Assembly: GCA_029204225.1 (NCBI GenBank)
Contig: CM055108.1
Coordinates: 1,202,217-1,266,216 of the forward strand
DNA from: Diphasiastrum complanatum
Taxonomy: Eukaryota; Streptophyta; Lycopodiopsida; Lycopodiales; Lycopodiaceae
Direction: 5' to 3'
Length of the DNA stretch: 64,000 nucleotides
The notes under the pieces were generated by a model. It was not told the origin of the DNA, did no database searches, and saw nothing but the letters and a program-made list of their open reading frames with translations. The position numbers and the translations under genes were made by a program. The first letter of the stretch is position 1. Every line of letters starts with the position of its first letter. Positions 9,467 to 22,093 of this stretch are shown piece after piece.

Positions 9467-12185
9467 AAATCTATTGCATCAACTACCATCATTATCTTAG
9501 CATAAAAATTCAATTTTTTGCTATAGCCTTAGTCATCAACTCAAACATGAAAAGCAAAGACAATTCTCTAAAGTAACTATCTAACAAAGTGATATTGAAG
9601 GTCTAAGTGTTTGATGCCTTTGTCAAAACCATCAATCCTAATCAAACTATATCATATTCATTGTAGCTTTAAGTTTGAAGTCATCAATTGTTATTCCCAA
9701 CTCTTTGCTCAAATTGTGAATCGAAAGTAGTATCTACCGGCATGGCATGCTTCCCATAATTTTGGCCTCTTGACAAAAAGATCTATAGATTGGAACTTTT
9801 GCAATTTATTGCTCCACTTACCCTTTAGAAAATGTAGCTAGTGGACTTTTTGTTGTCTAAGTCACCACCTATCATCTCATGAAGCTAAGCAGCCCATGAG
9901 ATCAATAAATGTCGATAAACATAGCCATGGTGCTAAATTAGAACACGATTAGTTCAATGAGATATTTAATGAAAAGGCATGAAACACTTGCACTATCTTT
10001 GTTAATGATGGGATTTGTTATAATGGTTGGGAGGCCTTATTAAGGCTAATAAGCTCCCAAACTCATATTGGAATCACAAAGAGCCACTATATATAGTTGA
10101 GGTGGTGCTAAATTTGGAGGCTATTCTACATTCATCTAATTTGAACTATCTTTTATAAGATTAATATTTGGGAGCTTTTCTTCTTGAGAGCTATGGTTTG
10201 TGGTTGTTCATATGCAAAACTAAACATGCGAGTAGCTTGATCATGTTCTAGCAAAAGGCCCATATGTAGTGATTGATAAATTGATAAAGACATCCATCTT
10301 ACTTTGCCTAATATTTGCTAAAGCTCATGTGAATTGATCTTGTTTACTGATTCTTTAACTAGTTTGCCAATATCTTGTTATTTTCAGGCTATAGATTTGG
10401 TAGTGTTTCTATTCACTAGTTAGCTAGTTTTCTTGGTATTTCAAATTTAGGAAGGCTTTAGTACAATTGGACCTATCAATCTTTGGTTTTTGTGTAATTA
10501 AATGTTTAATGATGACATTTCTGGCTTTCAGCTTCTAAGATGTACTAATCTTTTTTAATTTGGATGCATTTTGAGAAAGTTATTGCAATTTTACTGAAAT
10601 CATTCTAAATTTAGTTAGTTACAAGATTTTTTATCTACTTGTATCAATTTTGCCTGCATGTTTAGTCAAAATTTTTAGATCTAAGGTTATGCATTAGTGG
10701 AACTTTGTCTTAGCTTTAATCTAAGTGAATTTTGACCCCATTTGGTGAATACGTGACAAAGTTATGTGTGTCTTGCAAACTAGATTCATTCTCGCTTTTT
10801 GCTGGAGGTGAAGTGGGGAAGAAGATAATTTAAATAGGGCTATTTTCAAACTCATGATTTTCCATTTTCAATAGGCTATGTTCAAATTCTACAAAACCCC
10901 CACCCTCGCGCGCCCCCAACCAAATTTTTTTGTCTTTTCTGAGCATTTCATATTGTTTACAGTTCCAAGCACCAAAAAATTCATGACATTTTTCAAAAAA
11001 ATTGACGATTTTTCATCTTTCTTAGGATATGTTTCGAAGATTTCAGAATTATTAAATCCACCTTATTATGTTTGTCGAGACCCCTTACTAAGTTGTTACA
11101 TTCTAATTTTCTTTTATCAAATTTTGAACTTCAATAAATTTTCCAATTGTGCTCGGATTTTTATGCAATAAAAATAAAAATTCATCAACCTAATAGAATT
11201 GACATTGTCAAAGTATATATTTAGTTCAATAATCACTGAAAAATATAATATGAGATGTAAAAAATTGGACCATATTGAAGATCATACTACCAATGAGGCC
11301 ATGTATGTTGGGAGCGAATCAAAATATTGATAAAGTTTTAACTACTTGAGAAGGAGTTTTAACTATTGTTCAAAATAGTGCAGAACAAAGCAAACAAACA
11401 TGGCAACAATTGCAAAAAAATTCAAAACGTAGATGGAAAAAAGTGTTTGATATGATGATGACACATTTCAAATCTGTTTTGATTACTATCTCACAAAACT
11501 AGTTGTCACTCAAAGTATTGTAATAACACCATTGTTCCTCTGCAACCCCCAGTTGTACAACATTATATTGGAATTGTCAAGGCTTATTGGATTAGTTTTG
11601 TAAAGATGAACTATAATAATATTGAAGATAGTGTTCCCTTTGGAAAATAATTTAAGCTTCAATAGTATAATATTTATACCATCTAATGTATTCATAGTCA
11701 TTGAAGAATGTTTTGATAAGGCATCCATTAACACCTTCTAAAGTGTATAATGAATTATATATAAAACGGTGATGATGTTTCCTTGTGATTTTTTGTTCAA
11801 AACCTAAGGCCAAGTATTGGCTAAGGCCCATAATTAAAGTGGACATTTGGCAAAGCTAGGATAGGTGCTGATGTAATCACCTGACAAGCTTTCAAAGAAG
11901 AAAATACTTTATGACCATTGCAATCTTAGTTGTTAGTGACAAAATGCTAGTTGACAAGCAGTTGAGGTGATTAGGTGGGTGGGCCACATGGTGATGTGTG
12001 AGGGTATTTTGGTCAACCAAGGTGGTTGTGGTTAAGAAGTGGCTGAGGCTTGCTGATAAATGCCAGTTAGAGTTTTTCTTAAGCTTTTGTAAGTTTTCTT
12101 GGTAGTTCTTGAAGTTCTATTCCTAGGTAGTTTCTCATTTGATAGATCAATTATGGAAGAGCAACATTAGTTCATTGGCAGGCTC
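9465..12185. other. unannotated AT-rich DNA, nothing recognised
   Basis: About 2.7 kb with no recognisable coding domain. Open frames such as 10878-11171 (+) and 11510-11846 (-) are short, AT-driven and match no family I know. A degraded retroelement portion upstream of the gypsy RNase H scrap may lie near the right end. Confidence 0.4.
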
Positions 12186-12189
12186 AAGT

Positions 12190-12515
12190 TCAACACAATT
12201 TTGATAGCTTAAAGGAGGTGGTGGCCATGCCTCCAATTTTGGAGATTATTGATACCCAAAAGCCATTTGATCTAGAGAGAGTTAGTATTGGCATTGTCGT
12301 AGGTGCCATGTTGAGCCAAGAGGGTAGACCATTACCTTTTGAACGTAGAAAGTTGACACCAACTCAATAGAGATATTACACACATGAGCAAGAGTACTTG
12401 TATGCGATTGTACATGTACTCAAGGTATGGCAACATTATTTATACAATGATGAATTCTACATGTACATAGACCATCATAGTGCATTCAACCATATTTGAA
12501 GAGGCCACCAAGGTT
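12190..12515 (+). pseudogene. Ty3-gypsy RNase H fragment
   Basis: The plus-strand reading gives LKEVVAMPPILEI, KPFDLERVSIGIVVGAMLSQ, GRPLPFERRKLTPTQ, a stop, then YYTHEQEYLYAIVHVLKVWQHY and FYMYIDHHSAF. This is the order of motifs in the RNase H domain of Ty3-gypsy pol (vgAvLsQ, GrPiafeSrkL, yptherEllAiv, KvWrHYL, vyTDHksL). The key Asp of the first motif is replaced and there are at least two stops, so it is a dead scrap. No flanking reverse transcriptase or integrase is visible. Confidence 0.8.
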
Positions 12516-12534
12516 GCACAACCACATATGTAGG

Positions 12535-12870
12535 CATTTTGCCACGTGAACTCGGGACTTAGCCACAAGTTTGCTCTTTTATTTTCGTGGCTAATCCACG
12601 CGTGGCACATCCACGCAAAAAAATTTCAGGCTCTCTTGCCAGTCAAAAATGTGTTGATTGTAGGTGCGGGAGGAGGGAAAACAATTTTAAGTTTTTGGCG
12701 TGGCTCTGCCATGTGGCAGTGCCATGCAATCCAATTTTTTATTAAATTTAGTGCCCTATACACTAGCATAGCACAACCACGCGTGGCAGAGCCACAAAAA
12801 GTCGTTAAATAACCACCTTTTCATATGATACGTAATTTGTAATTTTTCCACGCATGGCAAACAATTGACT
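12535..12870 (+). repeat. dispersed GCGTGGC-rich repeat, copy 1
   Basis: This contains clustered CCACGCGTGGC / GCCATGTGGC type short palindromes separated by A/T runs. It aligns by eye in the same orientation with 55965-56435. Shared blocks include GTGAACTC..ACTTAGCCA, CGCGTGGCACATCCA, AATTTTTT near the middle, and TTATTTAACCACCT..CATATGA. No coding frame is conserved between the two copies, so it is probably a non-autonomous repeat or decayed element. Confidence 0.7.
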
Positions 12871-13892
12871 ATATTTTTCAAAATGTCTCCTAGACGTGAT
12901 TTTTTAAAGATTAAACTAATAAGTCGTTAGCTTAGATATCAAATAGTTTGATTTCTCTAGTATTGTCATATGTTATGAATGGTTTTATATTCTAGAAAAT
13001 TATGAAGTGATTACCAATGTGTATTGAGACAGTCTTACTGGGTAAAATAATTTTTAACTACCCTTCCTTTAGTGAGGTTTAAACAAAAAAAAAGTAAGCA
13101 CAGTTGAGTGAGAGTACGTTAGTTTTTTTGTTTCAAATTTGTCATTTGACATAGAGGCATAAATTCTCATGTTCTATTTGAGCTCTTTTCATGATATTTG
13201 TAAGATGATGATGTGAATATATAATTGGCATGATTGTGATTAATTGCATTGTCAACATTTGGACTGAGCAAACGAGCAAAGAAGGAATATCACAACCTAC
13301 AAGTGAATATCTACAACTTTTTTCTTATTTGAAAAGAAAAGTCATTTCGACCAGAATGATGATATGAAGATATTGCTTTTATAGATTTTCAATACAGTGA
13401 GGATGTTTCAGAAGGAAATATTTTTGAAGCATATAGAATTGATCAGCGTATGCTCACTAATTATTTTTCTTTGATCGATAAATTTTTGCTAGATCATTAA
13501 TAAGATGTAGATTTGATTGAAAGCATTTGATTTGAAATGAATCTGAAGTGATTGCCATATAGAACTCGAGATAAACTTCAAAAATGCAAGAATGTATAAA
13601 GATGCAATAATTATATAAACTATCATTTTATCACAAAAAATGGTTGTGACTATATATAATTTATTCATCATCACAAGATTCAAATTCATCAGCTAATACA
13701 TCTTGCAACTCATCTCCACTTAAAGATGAATTTCATCATCACTATAGTAATCGAACCCTCTCTCAATATTGTCATTTGTGTCAAAATCATCTGATTCGTT
13801 TATAGTATTTTCAACAATATCTAAGGAACTTGGGGATTCATCAACCATGTTTGTATTGTCAATTCAAGTCCTCCATCTTATTCTCAATGTAA
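12871..13892. other. unannotated AT-rich DNA
   Basis: No recognised gene. A short inverted repeat (13829-13847 against 13896-13920, about 19 bp per arm with a 6-bp offset) spans the start of the following LTR. Confidence 0.4.
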
Positions 13893-15081
13893 GGTTGGTT
13901 GATTCTGATGAATCCCCAAGATGCTCGGCCAGAGTTACCCAAGAGCACCTCTCACCTTAGACCGAGGACGTCTCTGAGAAGACGAGACGAATGAAGATTG
14001 AGAGCCGAGAAATACTAGTCAATACTATCAAGTAGAAACTATGTAAGCCTCATGGTGAATCCCGAAAGATGGAATGACCATGTAGAAACTAGTATTTCTA
14101 GGCAAAGTAATAAATGCAAGTAGACCCTTCTTAAAGAAAGTAGAGTGAGCCACCTTTTGATGGTGACCTCTAGTGGAGAGCATTATTCCACTTTTAATTT
14201 GTGTAATGTGGAAGTGCCACTAGGATGCCACCTAAGGAGCTCTCTTACTTATTTAAGAGACTCCCTCTTTGTGAAGAGGAGCTTTTTGTGAAATGTACCT
14301 ACTCCATGCTGAAATGAGAAGAGCCTCTACGAGTTTTGGTGCATCCATTGAGCTCCTTGATCATGCTTGTTTCTTGAGTGAATGCATTCATGATCTTGCC
14401 CTTCCCTCCTTTGTGTGTGGTTGTGGTTCATAGAGTGGATTGGATTTCCTGCTTTCCTAGAGTGGATTAGATTTCATATCTTGTTTGTAAATTAATGTAG
14501 GAATCAACATTCAGGTAAACTAAATAGACTGGGTTTGTGGTGTAGGTCCTGCATATCTCCTTACAACCCTGTTCTTTGATATTCTTGGGATGTCTAAGAA
14601 TCAAAAGACTGGTTGGTTTCTTGATTCTTGGACTTTTAAAATGCTGTAGATTAATTTCTTGTTTCTTGTTTTGTGGATTTATGCAAGCATAGTAGTGTTT
14701 ACGTATGATTTTCGTTCATTTTTATAGCATTAGAGTAGGATTTTAGTTATTGTTCAATGGTTTTGCATGCTGATCTGATGGTTGAATGTTTTGGCATGCA
14801 TGCTTGACTGATTGTGGTCGTTTATACATGTGCTTCAGTGCAAGAGTGACAAACTAGAGTGTCCTCTAACAGGCAAGACACATACTACAATGTTAATCAA
14901 TCTATTTTGCCTGGTTTGGGAATTGTAATAACAAGAATACATCTAATGAATGCCCATGAAGCCTGATAACAGGCAGAAACAATCTCGAAACTGTTCTGGA
15001 ACAAGAAGAAAGAACTAGAACATGAACTTGAAAAAGAAACAAATAAACCCAACATATTCTAAAGTAGAGAATCTGTAAACA
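13893..15081 (+). mobile_element. LTR of a tRNA-Asp-primed gypsy-like retrotransposon family, copy 1
   Basis: About 1.19 kb, homologous by eye to 42914-44009 (inverted) and 25150-26096 (direct). Shared landmarks in order are GAATCCCCAA, GCTCGGC/GCCGAG, AGAGTGAGCCACCTT, GGTGACC..AGTGGA, TTATTTAAGAG..CTCCCTCT, repeated TTTCTTGATTCTTGG, and TAAACA at the end. The TATA-like TATTTAAG lies near 14250. The left edge is set by homology and is uncertain by several bases; the right edge is fixed by the adjacent primer-binding site. Confidence 0.8.
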
Positions 15082-15083
15082 TT

Positions 15084-15097
15084 TGGCCCGTTGTCAC
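15084..15097 (+). other. primer-binding site, tRNA-Asp type (decayed)
   Basis: It reads TGGCCCGTTGTCAC two bases after the LTR end. The canonical plant gypsy (Athila/Tat-like) tRNA-Asp site is TGGCGCCGTTGCCGGGG. The copy at 42899-42911 (-) reads TGGCACCATTTCC at the same offset, which supports the assignment. Confidence 0.65.
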
Positions 15098-15289
15098 TTG
15101 ACCCACTTACATTCTGAAATGCTACATGCTGCAACACTACCTTTGATCGGATCTATACAAGCAGTTTGAAACATTTTCAGATATGTTCATTGCTCAGAAT
15201 GACTTGCAACTACCCTCCACATGTCCTACATACATTCTCAGATCTTTCGACCTCCTCATCTACACATAGTTCACCCATCGTCTCTGCAC

Positions 15290-16240
15290 ATCATTCACAT
15301 CCCATCTCAGCGGAGGCATTCGTCTCATCTTAACCGAGGCATTCGCGTCCCATCTCAGCCAAGTCCTTTGCGTTCCATTTCAGCCGAGTTGCCTCTCCAT
15401 TACCATCTCGAATGAGGCAGGTGCTTATAAAAAAAAACAACAAAAACAACAGTCAGATCTCGACCTTGTCTACACTTCACCTCTCAACTGGAGACTTCTG
15501 TCAGATCTCAACCGAAGCAATTCAGTCAGATCTCGACCAAAGCGTCTCCAGTTCCAATCTCGACCAGGCCATTCTTTTGAAATCTCAGTTGCACCACTCC
15601 AGATGTGCTCACCGAGGCTGAGGATTCTATCAGGTCTCTAAACCCATTATATGGCGACCAAATAACCAACGTCAAATCTCAATCGGATCTCGACCGACGT
15701 CTTCTCTGAGATCTCAACCGACGACTTCTGTCAAATCTCAACCGGTGACTTCCGTCAGATCTCGACCAGAGACTTCTGTCAGCTCTCGACCGAAGACCTT
15801 GCGTCAGATCTCAACCTAAGGTTTCAATCACATCTCGACCAGACCGGATCAAGGCCAAACCACATAACTTTCGAGATTTTTTCTAGTCTTTTTAACATTC
15901 TTTTCATGTTTTTTTTGTGTTTTTTTCTAGTTTTTTTTTTTGTGTTTTTTCTTGCTTTATCTAAGCTTGTTCCTATTTTGTTCATGTTTTCTTCGTTCGT
16001 TTTTGTGTTTCTTTAAGCTTTTCGTGCTTCTTCGAGTTTTTGCATGTTTTTCTGATTTTTTTCGTATCTTTTTTGTGTTTTTATCGTGTTTTTCTGAGCA
16101 TTCAAATCACGACTGGAGCTCTCCATTCAAATTTCAAACGAAGCTTTCCAGTCAGATCTCAACCGGAGCATTCCATTCAAATCTCGACCGGAGACTTCTA
16201 TCAGATCTCGACCGAAGGACGTGATCAGATCTCGAGTTTC
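15290..16240 (+). repeat. 24-bp minisatellite leader (TCAGATCTCGACCGGAGACT-type units)
   Basis: Units built on a TCAGATCTCGACCGRAG core recur many times. Between 15723 and 15795 the spacing is exactly 24 bp. The array is broken by a T-rich, TTTTTCGTGTTT-like stretch at about 15870-16100 and resumes at 16110-16235. A related array with 23-25 bp units occurs inverted at 41110-42640, also following this LTR family. Short frames within it are repeat artefacts. Confidence 0.88.
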
Positions 16241-16364
16241 TTTCATGTCTCTTTCAACTTTTTCGAGTTTGTTCGTTCGAGTTGTTTCCAATTCGAGCGA
16301 CAAATCTGAAGAAGAAAGATTCGAGAGGCAGCCTACTTGTACAGTTCCTATAAACCAAGATGGT

Positions 16365-16705
16365 CTAGACCGAGCATAGCAGACAAAGGCAAAGTCATTG
16401 TTGTCCCAAGAGGATCTCCTAGAAGGTCAACAAGACCATAAAGATCACCAGCAAGATACGTGCCAGGCAACTCAGCTTCCACATCAGAACAGTTCTGCAG
16501 ATTCAGTGGCGAATCACAGACTTTCGAGGAAGCGATTGAATGTCTAGAGAAGGACAGATGGATCAAGGCCATGAACGAAGAGATGGAGTCCATGAGGAAG
16601 AAGCAGGTATGGACATTGCAACCATTACCACATAAGCACAAGACTGTCAAATGCAAATGGGTTTTCAAGCTCAAATACAGACCAGATGGGAATGTGATGA
16701 AATAG
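16365..16705 (+). pseudogene. Ty1-copia fragment spanning the integrase-RT linker
   Basis: The reading has a basic linker (VPRGSPRRSTRP, a stop, RSPARYVPG) then FEEAIECLEKDRWIKAMNEEMESM, WTLQPLP and CKWVFKLKYRPDGNV, ending in a stop at 16705. This is the characteristic start of copia reverse transcriptase (W..Am..E..sl..n.tWel, cKWvfk.K...dG). It ends where KYKARLVA is expected and turns into unrelated sequence, so it is a truncated scrap joined to the minisatellite leader. Confidence 0.85.
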
Positions 16706-17830
16706 AAGCTAAAGGCAGTCCAGGTGGAAGCGCATCAACTCCAACAAAGCACATTCTCTCAAATGGCTGTATTGAATAACCAAATCCAAAGCCTAGAAGA
16801 GAAAATCAAATAGCTTCAACAAATACCTCGTTCTGATCATGCCCAACATCAGCAATTCCACATCCGATCACAACCACAGGATGATCAAGGAGACGATAGA
16901 ATGGGTCTAGGGAATCTATTCGACCACTCGGGGGGAGCGCCTTAGAACCAAGATAATTGAGGGACAACCCAACATTCTAACCTCTCATCTACTCCATACT
17001 TTGACATCCCCCTCCTCCACCCTCTTCCATTTCAACACCATCTAATCCTCGACATTCATACCTCCAAACCTGGTTCCCTCAACTTCTAGCAACCTCTCAC
17101 ATCTTCTAATCCTCCGCCACCTGCAGTGGTACCTCCTGAACAGCATCGCATGACACCCCACAATCCAAGTCTGGATATGGTGGAGTCTACTAAATTTAAA
17201 ACCAAGTATCCTATAGCAGAAGAGCATGGTGGGTTTACCATACCCGATCTCAAATAGTGTCGCCAAAGTTCAAGCACTATAATCTCAACCAGCTTGGAGA
17301 CGGGCCATGTTCTTAGCAAATAAGTCAGCATTCTTACGCTACCTTTACACACCCACATATTTGCTGGTAAACCCCGAGTACTACCCTCTCAAACAACATG
17401 AACCTTTCACACCAAAGTTCATGGCCAGCAAGATTTATTGGCCTAAGATCATTCACTTCCTCCCATTCTATTGGATCTTAATAAGCCCCTAGTCACAGAG
17501 ATGGATCACCTCAATGTGGCTCGGCTTTACTACCGTGCAGCCATGACAAGCGCTCTTCATGTCGATATGATTGATTTATGGCAAACACATCTCTTTCTCA
17601 AAAACATGCTCCATTATTATGGACTGCGACACATTCTTGAATAAGCTACAATGGTAGATGTTGGTGCACGTTGGCAAAGAACTGCATGCCATCAAGATGA
17701 CACTCAACAAGTAGACCTACGATGAAAAAGCTCGGTAATGCGCAAGAGCCATTGGCGTGGGACTGCCAATCGAATAAAGAGGGGAATGATCTTAGCCCTC
17801 ACGTTAGCCCAAGCTTAAGAATTATTGTGG
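16706..17830 (+). pseudogene. degenerate coding-like stretch of unknown type
   Basis: Broken frames read QMAVLNNQIQSLEEKIK (short coiled coil), a Pro/His/Gln-rich stretch, and later LNVARLYYRAAMTSALHVDM and WQTHLFLKNMLHYYG, with several stops. I do not recognise the family. It lies downstream of a tRNA-Asp-type leader, so it may be decayed gag-like sequence comparable to 38396-41062 on the other strand, but no clear alignment between them is visible by eye. Confidence 0.35.
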
Positions 17831-18309
17831 CATGTGTTTTGTAAGCCCACAAATAAATTCTAAATAAAAACTTACGAAAACCTTATACTTAGACCTTTTT
17901 AATTATTGAAGTTTAACTATCACAAACAACCATTTATAATAGTTTAACTTAGAAAGTCTAAGTTTAATATATAATCGAAGTTCATTAAGTAAAGTGCATT
18001 TTCCAAGTTAATTAGCATTAAGCTTAGTTCAGTCCCATAAGCATGTTAGAACAAAGACCCACCACTCTTGGCATATATGGGAGTGGAGTTGGGCCTTCAA
18101 CAACACTTGTACAAGCTATTGTGATAATAGAGACGTTTTGTGTTATCTTTCTATGCTATCTTGTGTTCCCATTGGTGATTGAATAATTGTGGGATGATTG
18201 TTTGCATTTGATTATGGGATAATTGTTTATCTTTCATCTTTAATCCCTTGTGGAGTTAACTAGGATTATTGAAATCCTTAGGTAAGGGGGCAGCCATAGT
18301 GATGCTCTA
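17831..18309. other. no gene recognised
   Basis: AT-rich sequence with repeated TTAAGTTTA-like words at about 17860-18010. Nothing codes. Confidence 0.4.
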
Positions 18310-19030
18310 CAATTCCTGACACGGGAGACGTTGCAAGATTCCAAGGATGATACTCTTATGAGACCAGCAGACCCGCCTGTTGATGCTGAGAAGAATGTTT
18401 TTGGTAAGGAACAATTTGTACTTGGTACTCCTGATAATGTGCAGGAGGTGTTTTATGATACTGGTGACACCACACCACAGGGTGTTTGATTACAAACACC
18501 AGTAATGGTGTCATCTACTGATGCTGATGAACATTGGCTTGTAGCCAAATGTGTTGACACTGAATGGGTTGACACTTGGATCTAGAGAACGCCCTTGTTA
18601 AAGGCGCAAATGTTGAAGAGCCTTATTGGTAGAACGAGGGGAACCGTTGAAGAAGAGATGCTGAAAGAGAACCTGGCAGCCAGTGAAGCAAGATTGGAAT
18701 TGTTGACAGCTGATAATATCAAACTGCGTGAGAGGCTGTTGGGGGCTGAAGGACACTTAGTAGCCACTAAAGCTGAGTCCTATCAGTTGGAGAATGAAGT
18801 TCCATACTACCAAGCTGCATACACAATGGTTGCCATCCAAGTAAAAATAGTTGAAAAAGGTAATCAATCAATAGACCGCCTCTATGGAGGAGCTTACCAC
18901 GCGAATGGAGGATGAAAGACTGAGTGACGCCACAACTCCTATGAGTTGTCTAAACTCACAAATGAAAACCTCCACATTACGGTTGATTTAAAAAAACTGC
19001 AGGCCTTGTTTGATACTGAATGACCAAGTT
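18310..19030 (+). pseudogene. coiled-coil frame of unknown, probably retroelement, origin
   Basis: A reading with in-frame stops gives an acidic segment (TLMRPADPPVDAEKNVFGKE), then RTRGTVEEEMLKENLAA, SEARLELLTADNIKLRERLL and ESYQLENEV, with heptad-like spacing of a coiled coil. A shifted frame continues with SKLTNENLHITVDLKKLQALF. It lies about 2 kb upstream of a gypsy gag on the same strand and may be its N-terminal or leader region. I cannot assign a family. Confidence 0.4.
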
Positions 19031-19264
19031 TGGCGATGTTACCATGTGAAGTCACTTTCATAATCCGCGGGTTCATATTTAGAGCACCAGCCATTTTGTA
19101 AGGACGTCGTTTGATGTGTGAAGTGAACCGACGGGTGCACCAACCAGCACGACTCCGTACCCATCGTTTTGTTGTAACGACTCTAGTACTCTTTTCCCTC
19201 CTGCGTGAGGGATGCTTATACGTAGGTGCTTGTGCCTTCTTTTTACATATCAGTAGATCAGTTT

Positions 19265-19310
19265 GAGAGAGAGAGAGAGAGAGAGAGAAAAAAAGAGAGT
19301 GAGAGAAGGT
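19265..19310. repeat. (GA)n microsatellite
   Basis: GA dinucleotide tract with a short A run. Confidence 0.95.
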
Positions 19311-20399
19311 GAGGCAGTGAGAAGCAGGTCTAATGTCTGCTATCTTGCTCTTTTGATAATACAATGATGAGAGTTCAGCCTTTGCCATGTTTCGTAGACA
19401 TTGATTGTGCCATTTTGTTGCTTTCTGTTATGCTGTCAAACAATTTAACCAGTCTCATCTTTCTTCTATCAGTTTCACAAATGCTGGAATGTATTAACGT
19501 TAGATCTGATAAATGTCTTGCATGTGAAACACTTAAGCCTTGTAAAGGCGCCAATGATAGTGTATCAACAATGTGACGGTTCCAACATTGACTCCTGATA
19601 GATGGAAGTCAAACTGTTATCAGAACTTCGTTGTTGATCACTACCAGCCTAGTTGTTCGGAATGCTTTGAGACTGAACATTCCAGAGTGAACTTTGTGGA
19701 CTCTGAACTAGATATGCCTAGCCGAGCTATGTTCTGATAGAGCCGAGCCTAGTTTAACTCCAACATTGGATCTGCCGAAAGGACATTGTATTGTGTCCTT
19801 CAAATTCCTATTAGTGCAAGGGATTCATATCTATCCTACCGATTCAAGTTACACTCCACTTTAAGTACCTTTATAATGGTAGGCCATGTTGATGTTTGAT
19901 CATTCGGATTCTATACATAAGCCACCAAGATCTCATAAAGAGTTAAGAACAATATTGACACCTATCTTTAGACAGATATCCTACAAGGAGCCAGGCTGGT
20001 AGCTTGTGTCTATCGGATTTGCAATTTCTTTTTCATCTTGTTGTTGAGTCAGGTTCTAATTTAGAATCAGTTCTTTAGGTAACGATTTGTTTGTAGGTGC
20101 GTCCTCTATTGAGAGTCAACCTTTAGAAAGAACATCCTTTGTTGATTTTAATAAATTTGACATTGTTAAGTCGGATAGTCCAGATAGACAAGATGTTGAC
20201 AAACAGTTTGAAGAAGACATCAAGGAGGTCTCTTATAGGGATTTTGAGAAGGCGTCTGAGGAAGATCCTGACTAACCATCTGAAACTCCTGATTCTGAGT
20301 CTAATAGTCTTTCTGTATACTTGTCTGAACATCTTTCGGACAGTCCATTTGAACATCAGTCTGAATACCTTCTGGTAGTTCCATAGGTTCCGAAATCGC
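19311..20399. other. no clear gene; possible gypsy leader or gag N-terminus
   Basis: Short plus-strand frames occur (for example 20087-20275, an Asp/Glu-rich 62 residues ending in a stop) upstream of the recognised gag core. They may be its decayed N-terminal part. No motif supports a firmer call. Confidence 0.3.
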
Positions 20400-22093
20400 T
20401 GACCCTCCTAATGTAAGACAAGGGGCACATGCCATTAATATATTACCCAAAGTTACAAAACCTAAGCTGCTAACCCAATCTATGCCGCAATTCTGGGCCA
20501 TGATGTAGGAAGACCCTGAGAAGCATGTTAATGACTTTTATAGATCTTGTTCTGTTAACATGATAACTGATGAAGGCCACCAGATGCTGCTATTTAGTGG
20601 TACCTTGTGTGGTGGTGCCATTGACTGGTATTATCGGTTGGAGCCTTTCTCTATTAACAATATGGAGAATTTCATCACCAAATTTCTGAGCGAGTTTCAT
20701 ATACCAAAGTCTCGCGATCACCTGATTTATGCTTTGACTGGAAACCGTCAGGAGGACTATGAGACTGTGAAACGATACACTTGGTGCATCAAAGAATTGA
20801 TTCGACAGTTCGGAACCAGCAAACCACCCGATGATTGGGTTGTGTCTCTTTATCTAAAGGGATTGAGATATGCAATCCAAATTGATGTCAGACAATCAAA
20901 TCCTCGCACTTTGGAGGAAGGCACTACCAGAGCATTGGACATTGAAAGTTCTATGATCTCTACATAAGAGGTGGTGGCTATGGCAAAAGGACAACGATCC
21001 CAGTATGTTATAGGACTTGTTTCTGATGGCACTAATTTTTCCAATAGCAATTATACTACTGGTTTCAGTGTATAGCTACACACACCAATGGCTCCTGTTC
21101 AACAAGTTATACAGTGCAGTCACTTTTTATCAGCTCCGATTCATGAGCACCTCAACATACACCTAATCAGAGCCATGCGAATGAATATCAGAAGACACCT
21201 CCTCCCTATTGGACGTCCTAATGAGGTAGTTCCTTCTAGTACTAGTGTTGTTGACCAAGTTGGTTATGAATCTTCTGCTTCAAATATCCATGACATGGTG
21301 AAAAACTACATGGATATTCTGAATGAAAACATCAAAACATTGACAATGGATGTCACCTTTGAAGAGACAACAAAATATTATTGGAGAGCGGAAACCTAAC
21401 AAGCCAAGTGAGGTGTCCTATAGGTATTGCAAAGGCGCTCACATGAACAAAGACTATCCCAATATTAAGTGCATTGTTTGCAGGAAGAACAAACATTTTA
21501 GTGATAGGTGTTGGGAGAAGATGAAAGCTGATAAAGAGGTAGCTAATCAACCTGGACCTGAAAATCACAGAACTGTTGTGACTTCTAAAGATCCGCCAGA
21601 GCCTATTAGAATCCTAAAGCATGGCGACTCCTCTGACGATAAACCTGTTACTTTAATAAATCTTCCTGATTCAATAGCAGATCCAACTTGCCTAGTGATG
21701 ACTAGAGCTCAAAAAGCGGCTACAGCCACTGGGAAGTAGTCCATACCTGATGATAGATTAACTTTTATTCAAGAGAAACCTAAACCAGAGCCTATACCTG
21801 CATGGGTAGAAGACCCACAGCTTGGCAATTCAAAGAAATTGGCTAAGGTGCTGGATCCTCCACCTGGTAGGTGAACTTGGTGGAGAAGGGCTATTATTGA
21901 AGACTATACACCCTTCAGACTTGTCAATCATTTGAACGCTACCAAGGTAGACATAAGCCTGTTACAACTGTTGCAGAAGTCACCTCCAATAAAGCAAGAA
22001 CTGAGAGAAGTTTTACATATGAGATGGCTTGACTCACAGAAACCCATGGTGGTAGAGGAGGACTTGTTGGATTTATTTCCTCTACTCTCCTAA
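20400..22093 (+). pseudogene. Ty3-gypsy gag with zinc knuckle, broken
   Basis: The core at 20560-20967 reads MLLFSGTLCGGAIDWYYRL, FITKFLSEFHIPKSRD, YTWCIKELIRQFGTSKPPDD and VSLYLKGLRYAIQ, matching the retrotransposon gag domain of plant Ty3-gypsy elements (aa.Wf..l, F...F..rf, F...l..l....d..v..f..GL). After stops and frame changes, 21400-21500 gives one intact CCHC knuckle (CIVCRKNKHFSDRC) preceded by a damaged first knuckle (YRYCKGAHMNKDYP). The tail at 21900-22090 (ISLLQLLQKSPPIKQELREVL) resembles the segment just before protease in such elements. No protease, reverse transcriptase or integrase follows on this strand. Confidence 0.82.

Noticed and set aside
9207-9576. Frames of 62-84 residues across microsatellites
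   Set aside because: Encode His-Thr and Leu-Ser runs from CA and CT repeats only.
15290-15850. Could the regularly spaced units be a CRISPR array?
   Set aside because: Units are contiguous and diverged with no unique spacers, the context is a plant LTR leader, and no cas-like genes are present.
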